Shown in pieces: positions 9,079 through 17,173 of a DNA stretch of 40,191 nt. The notes under the pieces are model-generated. The model saw only the letters and a list, made by a program, of their open reading frames with translations. It did no database searches and was not told where the DNA came from. Each line of letters opens with the position of its first letter. The first letter of the stretch is position 1. The position numbers and the translations under genes were made by a program. Location of the stretch: contig JANXTS010000063.1 in the NCBI GenBank assembly GCA_025352265.1, positions 1-40,191 of the forward strand. Reading direction: 5' to 3'. Source of the DNA: Variovorax sp. (GTDB lineage: Bacteria > Pseudomonadota > Gammaproteobacteria > Burkholderiales > Burkholderiaceae_C).

Positions 9079-9942
9079 CTATTTGCAGCGGGCCAGCGCC
9101 AAACGCAGCGCGCGCTGGACCATCTGCCCGGCCATCGCGGTCTTGTATTCGACGTTGCCGCGAAGGTCTTCCGCGGGATCGCAGATGGCCATGGCACGGG
9201 CACCTGCATCGGCAATGGCCGCGTCGGTCAGCGGCTTGCCGAGCAGCGCTGCTTCGGCATCGGTCGCACGCAAGGCGGTCGGCGCCAGATTGGTCAGCGC
9301 GATGCGGATGTGGCTCACGTTGCCGCCGTCCATGCGGAGCACGACAGCAGCAGCGGCGGTGGCCCAGTCGCCGGTCTTGCGCTTGAGCTTTTCGTAGGCG
9401 TAACCGGTACCGGGCGCAAAAGCGGGCACGCGGATCGCGACCATCACTTCGTCTTCGGCCATGTCGGTCATGTAAGTGCCCTGGAAGAAGCCATCGGCCT
9501 TCACCTGCCGCGTGCCGTTCGGCCCTTCGAGCACGAACACCGCGTCGAGCGCGATCGACAGGGCAGGGTGGTCGTTGCCCGGATCGCCGTGGGCGATGTC
9601 GCCGCCGATGGTGCCGCGGTTGCGCACCTGCGGGTCGGCGATGTGCTGTGCAGCCATCGGCAGCAGCGGCACTTTTTGCTGCAGCAAGGTCGAGTGGATG
9701 AGGTCGCGCTCGACTGTCATCGCACCGATCACGATCGTGTCGCCCTCTTCACGAATACCGCGCATCGACTCGATCCGGTTGAGGTCGATGAGGTGCGCCG
9801 GCTGTGCGAAGCGCAGCTTCATCATCGGCAGCAGGCTGTGGCCGCCGGCCAGCAGTTTGGCGTCGCCGCCGTACTGCCCTAGCAGCGCAATGGCGTCGGC
9901 TACGGTGCGGGGCGCGTGATAGTCGAATCCGGAAGGGATCAT
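9079..9942 (-). CDS. coxM: Carbon monoxide dehydrogenase medium (FAD) subunit
   Basis: The 287-residue product has the two FAD pyrophosphate-binding motifs of CoxM at the standard positions: AGGHS (32-36) and TIGG (111-114). The C-terminal domain is the CO dehydrogenase flavoprotein C-terminal fold. The ATG at 9942 is chosen because the protein begins MIPSGFDYHAP like its family and GGAGA sits about 10 bases upstream; an ORF extension to 10056 crosses the regulatory region and is not coding. It is the first structural gene after rcoM, separated by 154 bases that hold a striking repeat array. Confidence 0.95.
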   Translation of the reverse strand: MIPSGFDYHAPRTVADAIALLGQYGGDAKLLAGGHSLLPMMKLRFAQPAHLIDLNRIESMRGIREEGDTIVIGAMTVERDLIHSTLLQQKVPLLPMAAQHIADPQVRNRGTIGGDIAHGDPGNDHPALSIALDAVFVLEGPNGTRQVKADGFFQGTYMTDMAEDEVMVAIRVPAFAPGTGYAYEKLKRKTGDWATAAAAVVLRMDGGNVSHIRIALTNLAPTALRATDAEAALLGKPLTDAAIADAGARAMAICDPAEDLRGNVEYKTAMAGQMVQRALRLALARCK

Positions 9943-9994
9943 CTTTGTTGTCTCCAGTCGTGGGTGCCGGGAGAACTTAAGACGACATGGATTT

Positions 9995-10010
9995 GTCGGA
10001 TGCGTCCGAC
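9995..10010. repeat. Perfect 6-4-6 inverted repeat in the coxM promoter region
   Basis: GTCGGA and TCCGAC flank a four-base centre. The palindrome touches the coxM-proximal copy of the TTCRTGC direct repeats. It lies about where a -35 region might be expected if the TCTTAA-like hexamer at 9977-9982 (minus strand) is the -10 region. It could be a second operator or simply part of the RcoM site; there is no independent evidence. Confidence 0.4.
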
Positions 10011-10059
10011 GCACGAACGACGGCTGCGCATGCACGAAGTGCGGTCCTGCGCGCATGAA
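10009..10059 (-). promoter_or_regulatory. Three direct repeats TTC(A/G)TGC at exact 21-bp spacing, candidate RcoM operator
   Basis: Read on the coxM strand the copies are TTCATGCGC (10059-10051), TTCGTGCAT (10038-10030) and TTCGTGCGT (10017-10009). Each begins exactly 21 bases after the previous one, two helical turns, so all would lie on one face of the DNA. The last copy ends 66 bases before the coxM ATG. LytTR domains commonly bind direct repeats at whole-turn spacing, and the three TTnnnG cores resemble the type of site I recall for RcoM. No good -35 box is evident, as expected for an activated promoter. Confidence 0.7.
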
Positions 10060-10096
10060 CGGCGGGTGCCGAAACCCCGCTGCGGGTTATCCCGAA

Positions 10097-10870
10097 TCAG
10101 TTACGGAGGTCGGCTTTGAGCGCGTCGGTTTCACCGATGCCGAGTTGTTCGAGCAGCTTGGCGACGCTGGTGCGCGCCACCGGCAGCGCGGTCGTTTCAC
10201 CGCGCAGCTTAAGGCTGACCTTGCCTTCGTCACGCAGGATCTGTTCGGCGAAATCGAGGTTCGCGAGGTAGCTGCGATGGATGCGAAAGAACGAGGCACC
10301 ATCCAGTCGATCGGCCAGGTCGCCGATGTTGAGATTGCAAAAGCTCGATCCCAGTGCAGTGCTCACCCACGTGTAGTGGCCTTCGGAGCGGATGTACGTC
10401 ACCGTCTCGACATCGACCAGCACGATACGGTTTTGCGAAACGGTCGGAATCTTGTTCAACTGCCGCTTGGCTTGTGGCTTGAGCGTCGGTTCGGTCGAGA
10501 TCGCCGGCGCTTCGCCACTGACCAGTTCGGTGATGTCGTAGAAGATCAGCGTGTAACCCGCCGTGTCGCCGCGCAGGTCACCGAGCTTCGTGACCTTGAT
10601 GAGCAGCACCCGCTCGGGGATGTTGATGATCATGGTCATCGGCGGCGGATTGCTCACCGGGCACTCGGCTTGGTCGAGCAGAAATTTGACCTTGGCGACC
10701 GAGCGCTCGGGATGAAACGACAGCACCATTTTTTCGAAGGGCTGTTTGTCCTCGACCGGCAGCAGGCGCCGCGCGAGGCTGTTCATCGCCACCACGCGCA
10801 GCTCGCGATCGAGGTGCACCACGCCCGGATCGAACCGTTCGAGCAGGTACAAGGGGCTGCGGCTTTGCAT
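10097..10870 (-). CDS. rcoM: RcoM-like heme-PAS / LytTR carbon monoxide sensor-regulator
   Basis: The 257-residue protein has an N-terminal PAS domain (about 8-115) and a C-terminal LytTR DNA-binding domain (about 138-240, with HYTWVST and RIHRSYLANL). The PAS region matches RcoM of Burkholderia xenovorans as I recall it: FHPERS, AECPVSNPPP and MINIPER-type segments. His53, Cys70 and Met80 align with RcoM-2 His74, Cys94 and Met104; the Cys-to-Met spacing of 10 is identical. In RcoM, His is the constant heme ligand, Cys binds Fe(III), and Met binds Fe(II) and is displaced by CO. The N-terminus is about 20 residues shorter. GGAGA precedes the ATG. It probably activates coxM. Confidence 0.9.
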   Translation of the reverse strand: MQSRSPLYLLERFDPGVVHLDRELRVVAMNSLARRLLPVEDKQPFEKMVLSFHPERSVAKVKFLLDQAECPVSNPPPMTMIINIPERVLLIKVTKLGDLRGDTAGYTLIFYDITELVSGEAPAISTEPTLKPQAKRQLNKIPTVSQNRIVLVDVETVTYIRSEGHYTWVSTALGSSFCNLNIGDLADRLDGASFFRIHRSYLANLDFAEQILRDEGKVSLKLRGETTALPVARTSVAKLLEQLGIGETDALKADLRN

Positions 10871-10975
10871 GGACGTCTCCGGTGCGCTTTTTTGTGATCC
10901 TCGCCCTGGAGCGCGATTGAAACACTGATTTCGCCGCCGCGCCTGCTAGGGGTAAACGGGCTCGGCCCGCGTCTG

Positions 10976-11284
10976 TCAGACCGGATCGAGTACGTGGATC
11001 ATCCGGCTGGCCAGCATGTCCTTGGTCTTCGCACCATAGGCGACCATGTGCGGCGCTACGGCGTGCGCCTGCAGTGCGGCCAGGCTCTCCCACTTCTCGA
11101 TCACCACGAAGGTATCTGGTCCAAAGGTGGCCTTCGAAGTCGGCAAGCCGGCTGCGTCGATGGCGGCGGCGTACTCGATGCAGCCGGCCTCGGCCAGCAC
11201 GGCAGGGCGGTTGGCGGCGGCGAGTTCGAGCACTTGGGCGCGCAGGCCGGGCTTGGTGACGATGATGGCGATGACGTTGATCAT
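10976..11284 (-). CDS. Antibiotic biosynthesis monooxygenase (ABM/YgiN-like) domain protein
   Basis: The 102-residue product is a single ferredoxin-like ABM domain: a starting beta strand (VIAIIVTKPG), a helix, a strand ending VVIEKWESLAALQAH, and a helix with PHMVAYG. These small dimeric proteins act as quinol monooxygenases or cofactor-free oxygenases, but many have no known substrate. The start at 11284 fits the family. It is upstream of rcoM on the same strand with a 105-base gap and is probably a separate transcript. Confidence 0.82.
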   Translation of the reverse strand: MINVIAIIVTKPGLRAQVLELAAANRPAVLAEAGCIEYAAAIDAAGLPTSKATFGPDTFVVIEKWESLAALQAHAVAPHMVAYGAKTKDMLASRMIHVLDPV

Positions 11285-11500
11285 GAGGAAAGGTCTCCGT
11301 TGGATGGTTGTTGTCGAAGGTGTTGTGTCAGGGCTGAATCTAAACGCGAATCCGAGAATTCGTGAAGCAATGCCGCTCGGCCAGATTTGTCGGCACTGAC
11401 AATCGACCTCCCCACAAAGCGCTCTGTCACGCGCACTGCGGGAGGATGGCTGCAGGTGCCGCTGTTCTATGCGTCGAGTCGCGCGAGGGAGGACCAAGAA

Positions 11501-11734
11501 ATGACCAAAGAAAATTCGCACCGCGCCGGTCACTGGCGCTCCACGCTGATGGGTGCGTTGATCGGCGTGCTCGTCGTCCAGGTATTTCTGGTGCGCTGGC
11601 TGGCCCAGTCACAGGTCGATTCGGCCCAAGAACGCAACCTGGCTGAAGCAGCAGCCCGGGTGGCCGAAGCACGATGCCTGGAGACGGCGTCGCCCCGAAC
11701 CAGGGACGCCTGTCGCGTGGTCGCTGCACGTTGA
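11501..11734 (+). CDS. Small single-pass membrane protein
   Basis: The 77-residue product has one hydrophobic segment (about residues 16-34, LMGALIGVLVVQVFLVRWL) followed by a soluble tail with two cysteines (CLE and CRV). A strong GGAGG lies about 9 bases before the ATG and supports the start. It has no recognisable family. The gene sits divergently from the ABM gene and upstream of mntH. Confidence 0.6.
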   Translation: MTKENSHRAGHWRSTLMGALIGVLVVQVFLVRWLAQSQVDSAQERNLAEAAARVAEARCLETASPRTRDACRVVAAR

Positions 11735-11746
11735 CCAGCCGTGAGC

Positions 11747-11792
11747 GCGGCCAGAGACGCGGCCAGAGACGCGACCTTTGTGCGGCCTTTGT
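11747..11792. repeat. Contiguous tandem duplications upstream of mntH
   Basis: Two copies of the 12-mer GCGGCCAGAGAC (11747-11770) are followed directly by two near-identical 11-mers GCGACCTTTGT and GCGGCCTTTGT (11771-11792). All four units begin GCGRCC. The array ends about 20 bases before the mntH start. It may be a regulatory array or recent slippage. Confidence 0.65.
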
Positions 11793-11812
11793 GAGGCCCC
11801 TATCATCCCGCC

Positions 11813-13129
11813 ATGTTTTCGCTTCCCCGTACCGCCACCGCGCCGTTTTGCCCCTCTGAAGTCAAAGGCAGTGTCGCCGTCGATTCGGGCCTGCCGTTCT
11901 TAAAAAAGCTGCTGCGGTATGCCGGTCCGGGCCTGTTGGTGTCGGTCGGTTACATGGATCCGGGCAACTGGGCGACCGACATCGAATCAGGGTCGAAGTT
12001 CGGCTACGGACTGTTGTTCGTCGTGCTGTTCGCGAGCCTCGCTGCCATGTTGTTGCAAACGCTGTGCGTGCGTCTGGGGATCGTTTCGCAGAAAGACCTG
12101 GCGCGTGCATGTCGCGAGCGATACTCGCCGCGCGTCAACCGGTTCCTGTGGCTAGGCGCCGAGGTGGCGATCGTCGCTTGCGACTTGGCGGAAGTGCTGG
12201 GCAGCGCGTTGGCGCTTCATCTCCTCTTCGGCGTGTCGATCCCGGTAGGCATCGCCATCACCGCCTTCGACACACTGCTTGTGTTGGGCCTCCAGGGAGC
12301 GGGTTTTCGTCGGGTCGAGGCGATCGTGCTTGGTCTGGTGCTCACCATTGCGGCTTGCTTTGCCGTCGAGTTGGCGATGTCCCAGCCCAACTGGTTTGGG
12401 GTGGCGATGGGCTTCGTGCCGAGCCTCGAGCGGCTACAGCAACCGGGTGCCCTTTATCTCGCCATCGGAATCGTCGGTGCGACAGTGATGCCCCACAACC
12501 TCTATTTGCATTCGTCCATCGTGCAGACCCGCCTGGTGGCGCCCAACGATGCCGCTCGGCGCGAGGCTGTCCGCTTTTGTACGCTCGACGCGGTGTTGTC
12601 CCTGTCTCTTGCCCTGCTTGTCAATGCAGCCATCATGATTCTGGCGGCGAGCGCCTTCAACAGCACCGGGCACGTGCAAGTGACCGATATAGAAGAGGCG
12701 TACCACCTCATCGCACCCGTGGTCGGCAGTGCCTTCGCCGCCACGCTCTTCGGCATTGCGTTACTGGCGTCGGGTCAGAGCTCGACCTTCACCGGGACCA
12801 TCGCCGGCCAGATCATCATGGACGGCTTTCTCGACCTGAAAATTCCGTGCTGGCAGCGGCGACTCGTTACCCGCGGGCTGGCGCTGGTGCCGGCATTCGT
12901 CGGCGTCTGGTGGTTCGGCGACAGTGGCGTCGGCAAGATGCTGGTGTTGAGCCAGGTGGTGCTTAGCTTTCAGCTGCCCTTCGCGATCTGGCCGTTGATC
13001 CGTCTCACCAGCGATCACGCCTTGATGGGCAAATTCGCCAATGGGCCAGTGCTTAAAACGACGGCTTGGGCGCTTTTCGGGACCATCAGCGTGGCCAACG
13101 CCTGGCTGGTCGTATCGGTTTTTTCCTGA
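11813..13129 (+). CDS. mntH: Nramp-family divalent metal transporter (MntH)
   Basis: The 438-residue protein has the Nramp metal-binding motifs DPGN in TM1 (residues 49-52, GYMDPGNWATD) and MPH in TM6 (226-228, GATVMPHNLYLHSS), with about eleven transmembrane helices. It would import Mn2+ (and possibly Fe2+) with protons across the inner membrane. No clear Shine-Dalgarno precedes the ATG at 11813. The leader contains short tandem repeats but I do not see a clear MntR or Fur box. Confidence 0.93.
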   Translation: MFSLPRTATAPFCPSEVKGSVAVDSGLPFLKKLLRYAGPGLLVSVGYMDPGNWATDIESGSKFGYGLLFVVLFASLAAMLLQTLCVRLGIVSQKDLARACRERYSPRVNRFLWLGAEVAIVACDLAEVLGSALALHLLFGVSIPVGIAITAFDTLLVLGLQGAGFRRVEAIVLGLVLTIAACFAVELAMSQPNWFGVAMGFVPSLERLQQPGALYLAIGIVGATVMPHNLYLHSSIVQTRLVAPNDAARREAVRFCTLDAVLSLSLALLVNAAIMILAASAFNSTGHVQVTDIEEAYHLIAPVVGSAFAATLFGIALLASGQSSTFTGTIAGQIIMDGFLDLKIPCWQRRLVTRGLALVPAFVGVWWFGDSGVGKMLVLSQVVLSFQLPFAIWPLIRLTSDHALMGKFANGPVLKTTAWALFGTISVANAWLVVSVFS

Positions 13130-13141
13130 CGCGTCGTAGTC

Positions 13142-13657
13142 TCAGTCAGGCGTCGGACTGGTCGAGCGGCTTTCCATGAGCGTAATCACCTGCTGGGCGA
13201 GAAATTGCAGCTGCTCCATTTGCGCTAGCGTGATGTCGCGCGGCTCACTGTCCAGAACGCACACAACACCGAGGGCCTGGCCGGTTGAAGTTACCAACGG
13301 AGCACCGGCGTAAAAGCGAATATTCGGGTCATTAGTGACAAGCGGATTGGCTTTGAAGCGATAGTCTTTCGAGGCGTCCCGCACCACGAACGGATGTGTC
13401 GGCGTCTCGAGGGCGTGCGCGCAAAACGAGGATTCGCGAGGCGCTTCGGTCATTTGCATTCCCACGCGAGACTTAAACCATTGTCGGTGTCTGTCGGTCA
13501 GCGAAATCAGGGCAATCGGCGTCCCGCAAATGCTGGCTGCCATTCGGGTGATGTCGTCATAAGCCTTCTCTTCGTCGGTGTCCAGGATGGCCATCCGTTC
13601 CAGTGCGGCGATGCGTGCGAGTTCGTTGGCAGCGCGTGCCGTCGTTTTGTCGGTCAT
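13142..13657 (-). CDS. Stand-alone GAF domain protein
   Basis: The 171-residue protein opens with a helix (ARIAALERMAILDTDEEKAYDDI) and continues as one GAF domain with the common SLTDRHRQWFKSRVGM and FCAHALE segments and GVVCVLDSEPR near the end. This subtype often precedes GGDEF or kinase domains, but here it stands alone. It probably binds a small ligand or a partner protein. It is the third gene of a likely pirin-slyX-GAF set. Confidence 0.85.
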   Translation of the reverse strand: MTDKTTARAANELARIAALERMAILDTDEEKAYDDITRMAASICGTPIALISLTDRHRQWFKSRVGMQMTEAPRESSFCAHALETPTHPFVVRDASKDYRFKANPLVTNDPNIRFYAGAPLVTSTGQALGVVCVLDSEPRDITLAQMEQLQFLAQQVITLMESRSTSPTPD

Positions 13658-13683
13658 GCTGAAGGGTCCGTGAAAAACATCCC

Positions 13684-13899
13684 TCAGTAGTGTGGTGGCA
13701 ATTCGTCACGCGCGCTGCGGTTGGCACCGGCATCCTCGGGCGTACGCTGGCGCAAATCGGCCAGCTGTTGTACCAGAGCATCGATTCGCTGCTGTTGCCG
13801 GTAAATCGTCATGTTCAGCTGCTCGAGCAGGTCTTCGGTGTAGCTGACCTTGATTTCCAAGGCCTCAAACCGGCGGTCGGTGTCTTGCGTGGCGTGCAT
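13684..13899 (-). CDS. slyX: SlyX-family small coiled-coil protein
   Basis: The 71-residue product has the SlyX pattern: RFEALEIKVSYTEDLLEQLN, then a glutamine-rich helix (YRQQQRIDALVQQLADL) and a C-terminal DELPPHY. The function is unknown in all bacteria. The ATG at 13899 gives the family length; longer frames upstream are pirin shadow. The start is only four bases after the pirin stop, so it is likely co-translated with it. Confidence 0.9.
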   Translation of the reverse strand: MHATQDTDRRFEALEIKVSYTEDLLEQLNMTIYRQQQRIDALVQQLADLRQRTPEDAGANRSARDELPPHY

Positions 13900-13903
13900 G
13901 GCG

Positions 13904-14980
13904 CTATTGGACACGAGCCACCGGCCGTTCCTCTCGCCCGCCCGGGTGCTTCGCAAAGCGCGCGGGGTCGCGGCCGTGCACCGGCGCGTCGTCTTTCCAG
14001 GGCCAGCCGCCGAATTGGGTCCGGCGGTAGTCCTGCATCGTCTGCGCAATCTCGGCCTGCGTGTTCATGACGAACGGGCCGTACTGCACTACCGGCTCGC
14101 CGATCGGGCGACCCTGCATCAGGAGGAACTCGGCCACTTGGTCACCAGCGTTCACCAGCTCGACCGATGCGTCGCCGCGTAGCTCGATGGCCGCATGGCT
14201 GTCCAAGTCTTGCCCGGCCACCGACACCGATGCGCCCTTGAAGAAATACAGCATGCGACGCGTGCCTTCGCCGCGCGCGGCCGGCAGTGTCCAGCGTGCG
14301 CCGGGCTGCATCTTCAGCGTCCAGATCGCCAGGTCGGCATCAGGCTGCGAAGCCCAGGAATCCGGCGGCGGCACCAACGGACCACCTTCATCGGGGGTGC
14401 CTTTCACCGGACCGATGCGGCCCGCGATGCTCGCGACTTCGGTGCTGCGGCCATCAGCATCGGTCGCGGTGAAGCGTGGAATGGCTTCCGACCAGAACAT
14501 GGTGAAGTGCGGCGCAACCATCTTGTTGCGCGCCGGCAGGTTGAGCCAGATCTGGAACAGCTCCAGAGGATTGGCCGCAGCAGCATCGAGCAGCGGGAAC
14601 ATCTCCGAGTGCACTATCCCCTTGCCGGCCGTCAACCACTGCACGTCGCCGCCACCGAAGCGCGCGGTGGCGCCTAGCGAATCCGAATGGTCCACGAGAC
14701 CCTTGCGCACGATGGTCACCGTCTCGAAGCCGCGGTGCGGGTGTCCCGGAAAGCCCGGCACCGGGTTGCCGTGGTACATGCTCCAGCCGCCCTTCCGGCT
14801 GAAGTCCTGACCCAGCTCGCGGCCGTCGAGAGGCGCGTCGGGCCCCATTGCGGCGTTGCCCTGTGGGTAGGCGTCGTCGTGATAGACGCAGAATAAAAAT
14901 GGGTCGATCGTCTGCCACGGAAAGCCGAGCGGCTGAACCGAGACGATGGAATTGGCAGGAACGGCGGGCATCTCAGACAT
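13904..14980 (-). CDS. Pirin family protein
   Basis: The 358-residue bicupin has the pirin metal-binding signature in the N-terminal cupin: HPHRGFETVT, with further conserved His and Glu in GKGIVHSEM. A second cupin domain follows, ending with the family's FGGWPW motif. Bacterial pirins bind Fe or Ni and some have quercetinase activity. The ATG at 14980 is preferred because AAGGA lies about 8 bases upstream; an ATG at 14995 is also in frame. The C-terminus is about 50-60 residues longer than the usual 280-300. Confidence 0.9.
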   Translation of the reverse strand: MSEMPAVPANSIVSVQPLGFPWQTIDPFLFCVYHDDAYPQGNAAMGPDAPLDGRELGQDFSRKGGWSMYHGNPVPGFPGHPHRGFETVTIVRKGLVDHSDSLGATARFGGGDVQWLTAGKGIVHSEMFPLLDAAAANPLELFQIWLNLPARNKMVAPHFTMFWSEAIPRFTATDADGRSTEVASIAGRIGPVKGTPDEGGPLVPPPDSWASQPDADLAIWTLKMQPGARWTLPAARGEGTRRMLYFFKGASVSVAGQDLDSHAAIELRGDASVELVNAGDQVAEFLLMQGRPIGEPVVQYGPFVMNTQAEIAQTMQDYRRTQFGGWPWKDDAPVHGRDPARFAKHPGGREERPVARVQ

Positions 14981-15188
14981 GGCGGAATCCTTCATTTAAC
15001 GGTTCGAATATGAGGCCATCCGCTCGCGATGAAAGGGCGCCGGGGCGAGACGCAGTGGCCCACCGATGGAACGGTACGCGCCGCCATAGCTGTGCGTATC
15101 GAATTCCGCCTACTTTGCTTCGCAGCTTCGGCGTATGAGTCTGGCAGCGCGGGTGCGCATAGTCGAGCGTTCCCCGGAGAGGAAAAGC

Positions 15189-16352
15189 ATGATCAAACCA
15201 AAGCCCCTGTTCCATCTTTGCCGCAAGGCGGTCACGGCCTGGGTCGATGACTTCGCGCCGAGCATGGGCGCGGCCATTTCGTACTACACGATATTCTCGC
15301 TGGCGCCGCTGCTGATCATCGTCATCGCGGTTGCGGGCGCGCTGTTCGGGCAAGAGGCGGTGCAGGGTCAGATCGCGGCGCAGTTGACGGGTCTGATCGG
15401 GCAAGACGGAGCGACGGCGGTGCAGGGGCTCATCAAGAGCGCCAGTTCACCGTCGCGCGGTCTCATTGCCGGGGGCATCAGCATCGTCGTGCTGATCATC
15501 GGCGCGACCACGGTTTTTGCCGAACTTCAGAGCGCGCTCGACCGCATTTGGCACGTGCCGGAGAAAGAAAAGCCGACCGGCCTGTGGGGCATTCTGAGGG
15601 CGCGCGTGCTGTCGTTCGGGCTGATCCTGGGGCTTGCGTTCCTGCTCATGGTGTCGCTGGTCGTGAGCGCCGGCGTGGCCGCATTCGGTAGCTGGACGTC
15701 GGGCCTCTTGCCGGGTTGGGAGTTGCTGCTGCAGGGTGCGAACATGCTGGCGTCGATCGGCATCACGGCGGTCCTGTTCGCAATGATCTTCAAATTCATG
15801 CCGACCGTGCCGATCCGTTGGCATGACGTGTGGATCGGTGCCATCGTCACGGCGGTGCTTCTCGAGATCGGCAAGATCGCCATCGGCATCTACCTGGGAA
15901 AGAGCGGGGTGAACGAGTCTTTCGCGGCAGCCGGCTCGTTGGTCGTGCTGCTGGCCTGGGTCTACTACGCGGCGCAGATCTTTCTGTTGGGCGCTGAGTT
16001 CACCAAGGTGTACGCCGACGAGCATGGCTCGGCTGCCGGTGCCAAGGCGGTGACGGCGACCAAAGTTGCGGCCGCCATTGCGGATGCGGGCACAGATTTG
16101 CAGGCGGCGCCGCAGGCGCGCGTTGGCCATGCCGCACATGCCGCACATGGCGACCTGGCGCACGCTGCAGAGGTGAGTCGCAAGGTCGATCAGAGAATTG
16201 CTCTGGCCGTTGCCGTGCTCGCGCGCAAGGTCGTGTTGCTGGCTGCAGCCACCGCGGCCAGTGCCGTAGTCAATGACTGGCAAAAGCGTCAGCGTGCAAG
16301 CCAACGCCTGGACAAGCGCGGTAGCGCGCGCAGGCCACGCACGCGGGCATGA
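15189..16352 (+). CDS. YihY/virulence factor BrkB family membrane protein
   Basis: The 387-residue protein contains the conserved N-terminal signature (FAPSMGAAISYYTIFSLAPLL) and six or more transmembrane helices of the YihY/BrkB family, once wrongly called ribonuclease BN. After the family core at about residue 280 comes an Ala/His-rich linker and another hydrophobic helix before a very basic tail, an unusual extension. GAGG precedes the ATG at 15189. The transport role is not established for the family. Confidence 0.9.
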   Translation: MIKPKPLFHLCRKAVTAWVDDFAPSMGAAISYYTIFSLAPLLIIVIAVAGALFGQEAVQGQIAAQLTGLIGQDGATAVQGLIKSASSPSRGLIAGGISIVVLIIGATTVFAELQSALDRIWHVPEKEKPTGLWGILRARVLSFGLILGLAFLLMVSLVVSAGVAAFGSWTSGLLPGWELLLQGANMLASIGITAVLFAMIFKFMPTVPIRWHDVWIGAIVTAVLLEIGKIAIGIYLGKSGVNESFAAAGSLVVLLAWVYYAAQIFLLGAEFTKVYADEHGSAAGAKAVTATKVAAAIADAGTDLQAAPQARVGHAAHAAHGDLAHAAEVSRKVDQRIALAVAVLARKVVLLAAATAASAVVNDWQKRQRASQRLDKRGSARRPRTRA

Positions 16353-16385
16353 CTGCTTCGGCCTGACGTTCCTGTACAAAGCGTC

Positions 16386-17147
16386 ATGGCCGAACCCATC
16401 CTGCTCACCACCGCCCGCGTCTCCACCTACGATGGAGACAAGCTGATGACCGGGGCCAGCGGCTTCTTCTTCGAGCGCGGCGACAAGCTCTTTTTCGTGA
16501 CCAGTCGGCATGTCGTCATCGACACGCCGACCAAGCATTTTCCCAACCGCATCGACATCGAGCTGCACACCGATGCGGTGAACCTCACGCTGTCTACCCA
16601 GCTCACGCTTTGGCTCTACAAAGACGGCAAGAGCGTGTGGCGCCAGGGCAGCGATCCGGGCGGAGAAATCGACGTGGCCGCGATCGAGATCGATCGCACG
16701 CTGTTGCCACCGTCGGTCGCCATCCAGTGCTTCACCACCAACCATCTGCAAAGCACGCTCGATGAGGTCGAGGTCGGCAGCGCGCTTCTGGTCGTTGGTT
16801 ACCCGCTCGGCTTTCACGACGTCGTCTACCACCTGCCGGTGGTGCGCCATGCGGTGATCGCGTCGTCTTTCGGCATTCGGTTCCAGGGCCAGGGGTTCTT
16901 TTTGACCGACGCGCGGACGCACCGCGGCACTAGCGGCGCACCGATCGTGATGCGGGCCCCGGGCAGCGACCCGAAGCTACCGTGGAAGTTACTGGGAGTG
17001 CACTCGGCGCGCATGGACATGGGAACGCGCGATTTGGTGCTCGACGAGTCGCTGGGGCTCAACTGCGCCTGGTATGCCGACATCCTGTTGACGCTGACAG
17101 CCGATGTTCATGGTGGACTTCAATCGGCGTCGCCTCCTATTGACTGA
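16386..17147 (+). CDS. Trypsin-like serine protease fold protein without signal peptide
   Basis: The 253-residue product has a likely catalytic triad of the trypsin/HtrA type: His in FVTSRHVV, Asp in EIDVAAIEI and Ser in HRGTSGAPIV. It has no signal peptide or transmembrane segment and no PDZ domain, so it seems cytoplasmic. It starts 33 bases after the yihY-like gene. The substrate is unknown. Confidence 0.8.
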   Translation: MAEPILLTTARVSTYDGDKLMTGASGFFFERGDKLFFVTSRHVVIDTPTKHFPNRIDIELHTDAVNLTLSTQLTLWLYKDGKSVWRQGSDPGGEIDVAAIEIDRTLLPPSVAIQCFTTNHLQSTLDEVEVGSALLVVGYPLGFHDVVYHLPVVRHAVIASSFGIRFQGQGFFLTDARTHRGTSGAPIVMRAPGSDPKLPWKLLGVHSARMDMGTRDLVLDESLGLNCAWYADILLTLTADVHGGLQSASPPID

Positions 17148-17173
17148 GCCTCGGGCGTCACTAGATTGGTCGC

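Noticed and set aside
8554..9882. 442-codon open frame on the + strand across coxS and coxM
   Set aside because: It is antisense to coxS/coxM, whose FAD and iron-sulfur motifs are clear, and has no recognisable domain.
13106..13141. CCTGAC...GTCAGG inverted repeat between mntH and the GAF gene as a terminator
   Set aside because: Six-base stem with a 14-base loop and no T run on the proper side for either gene.
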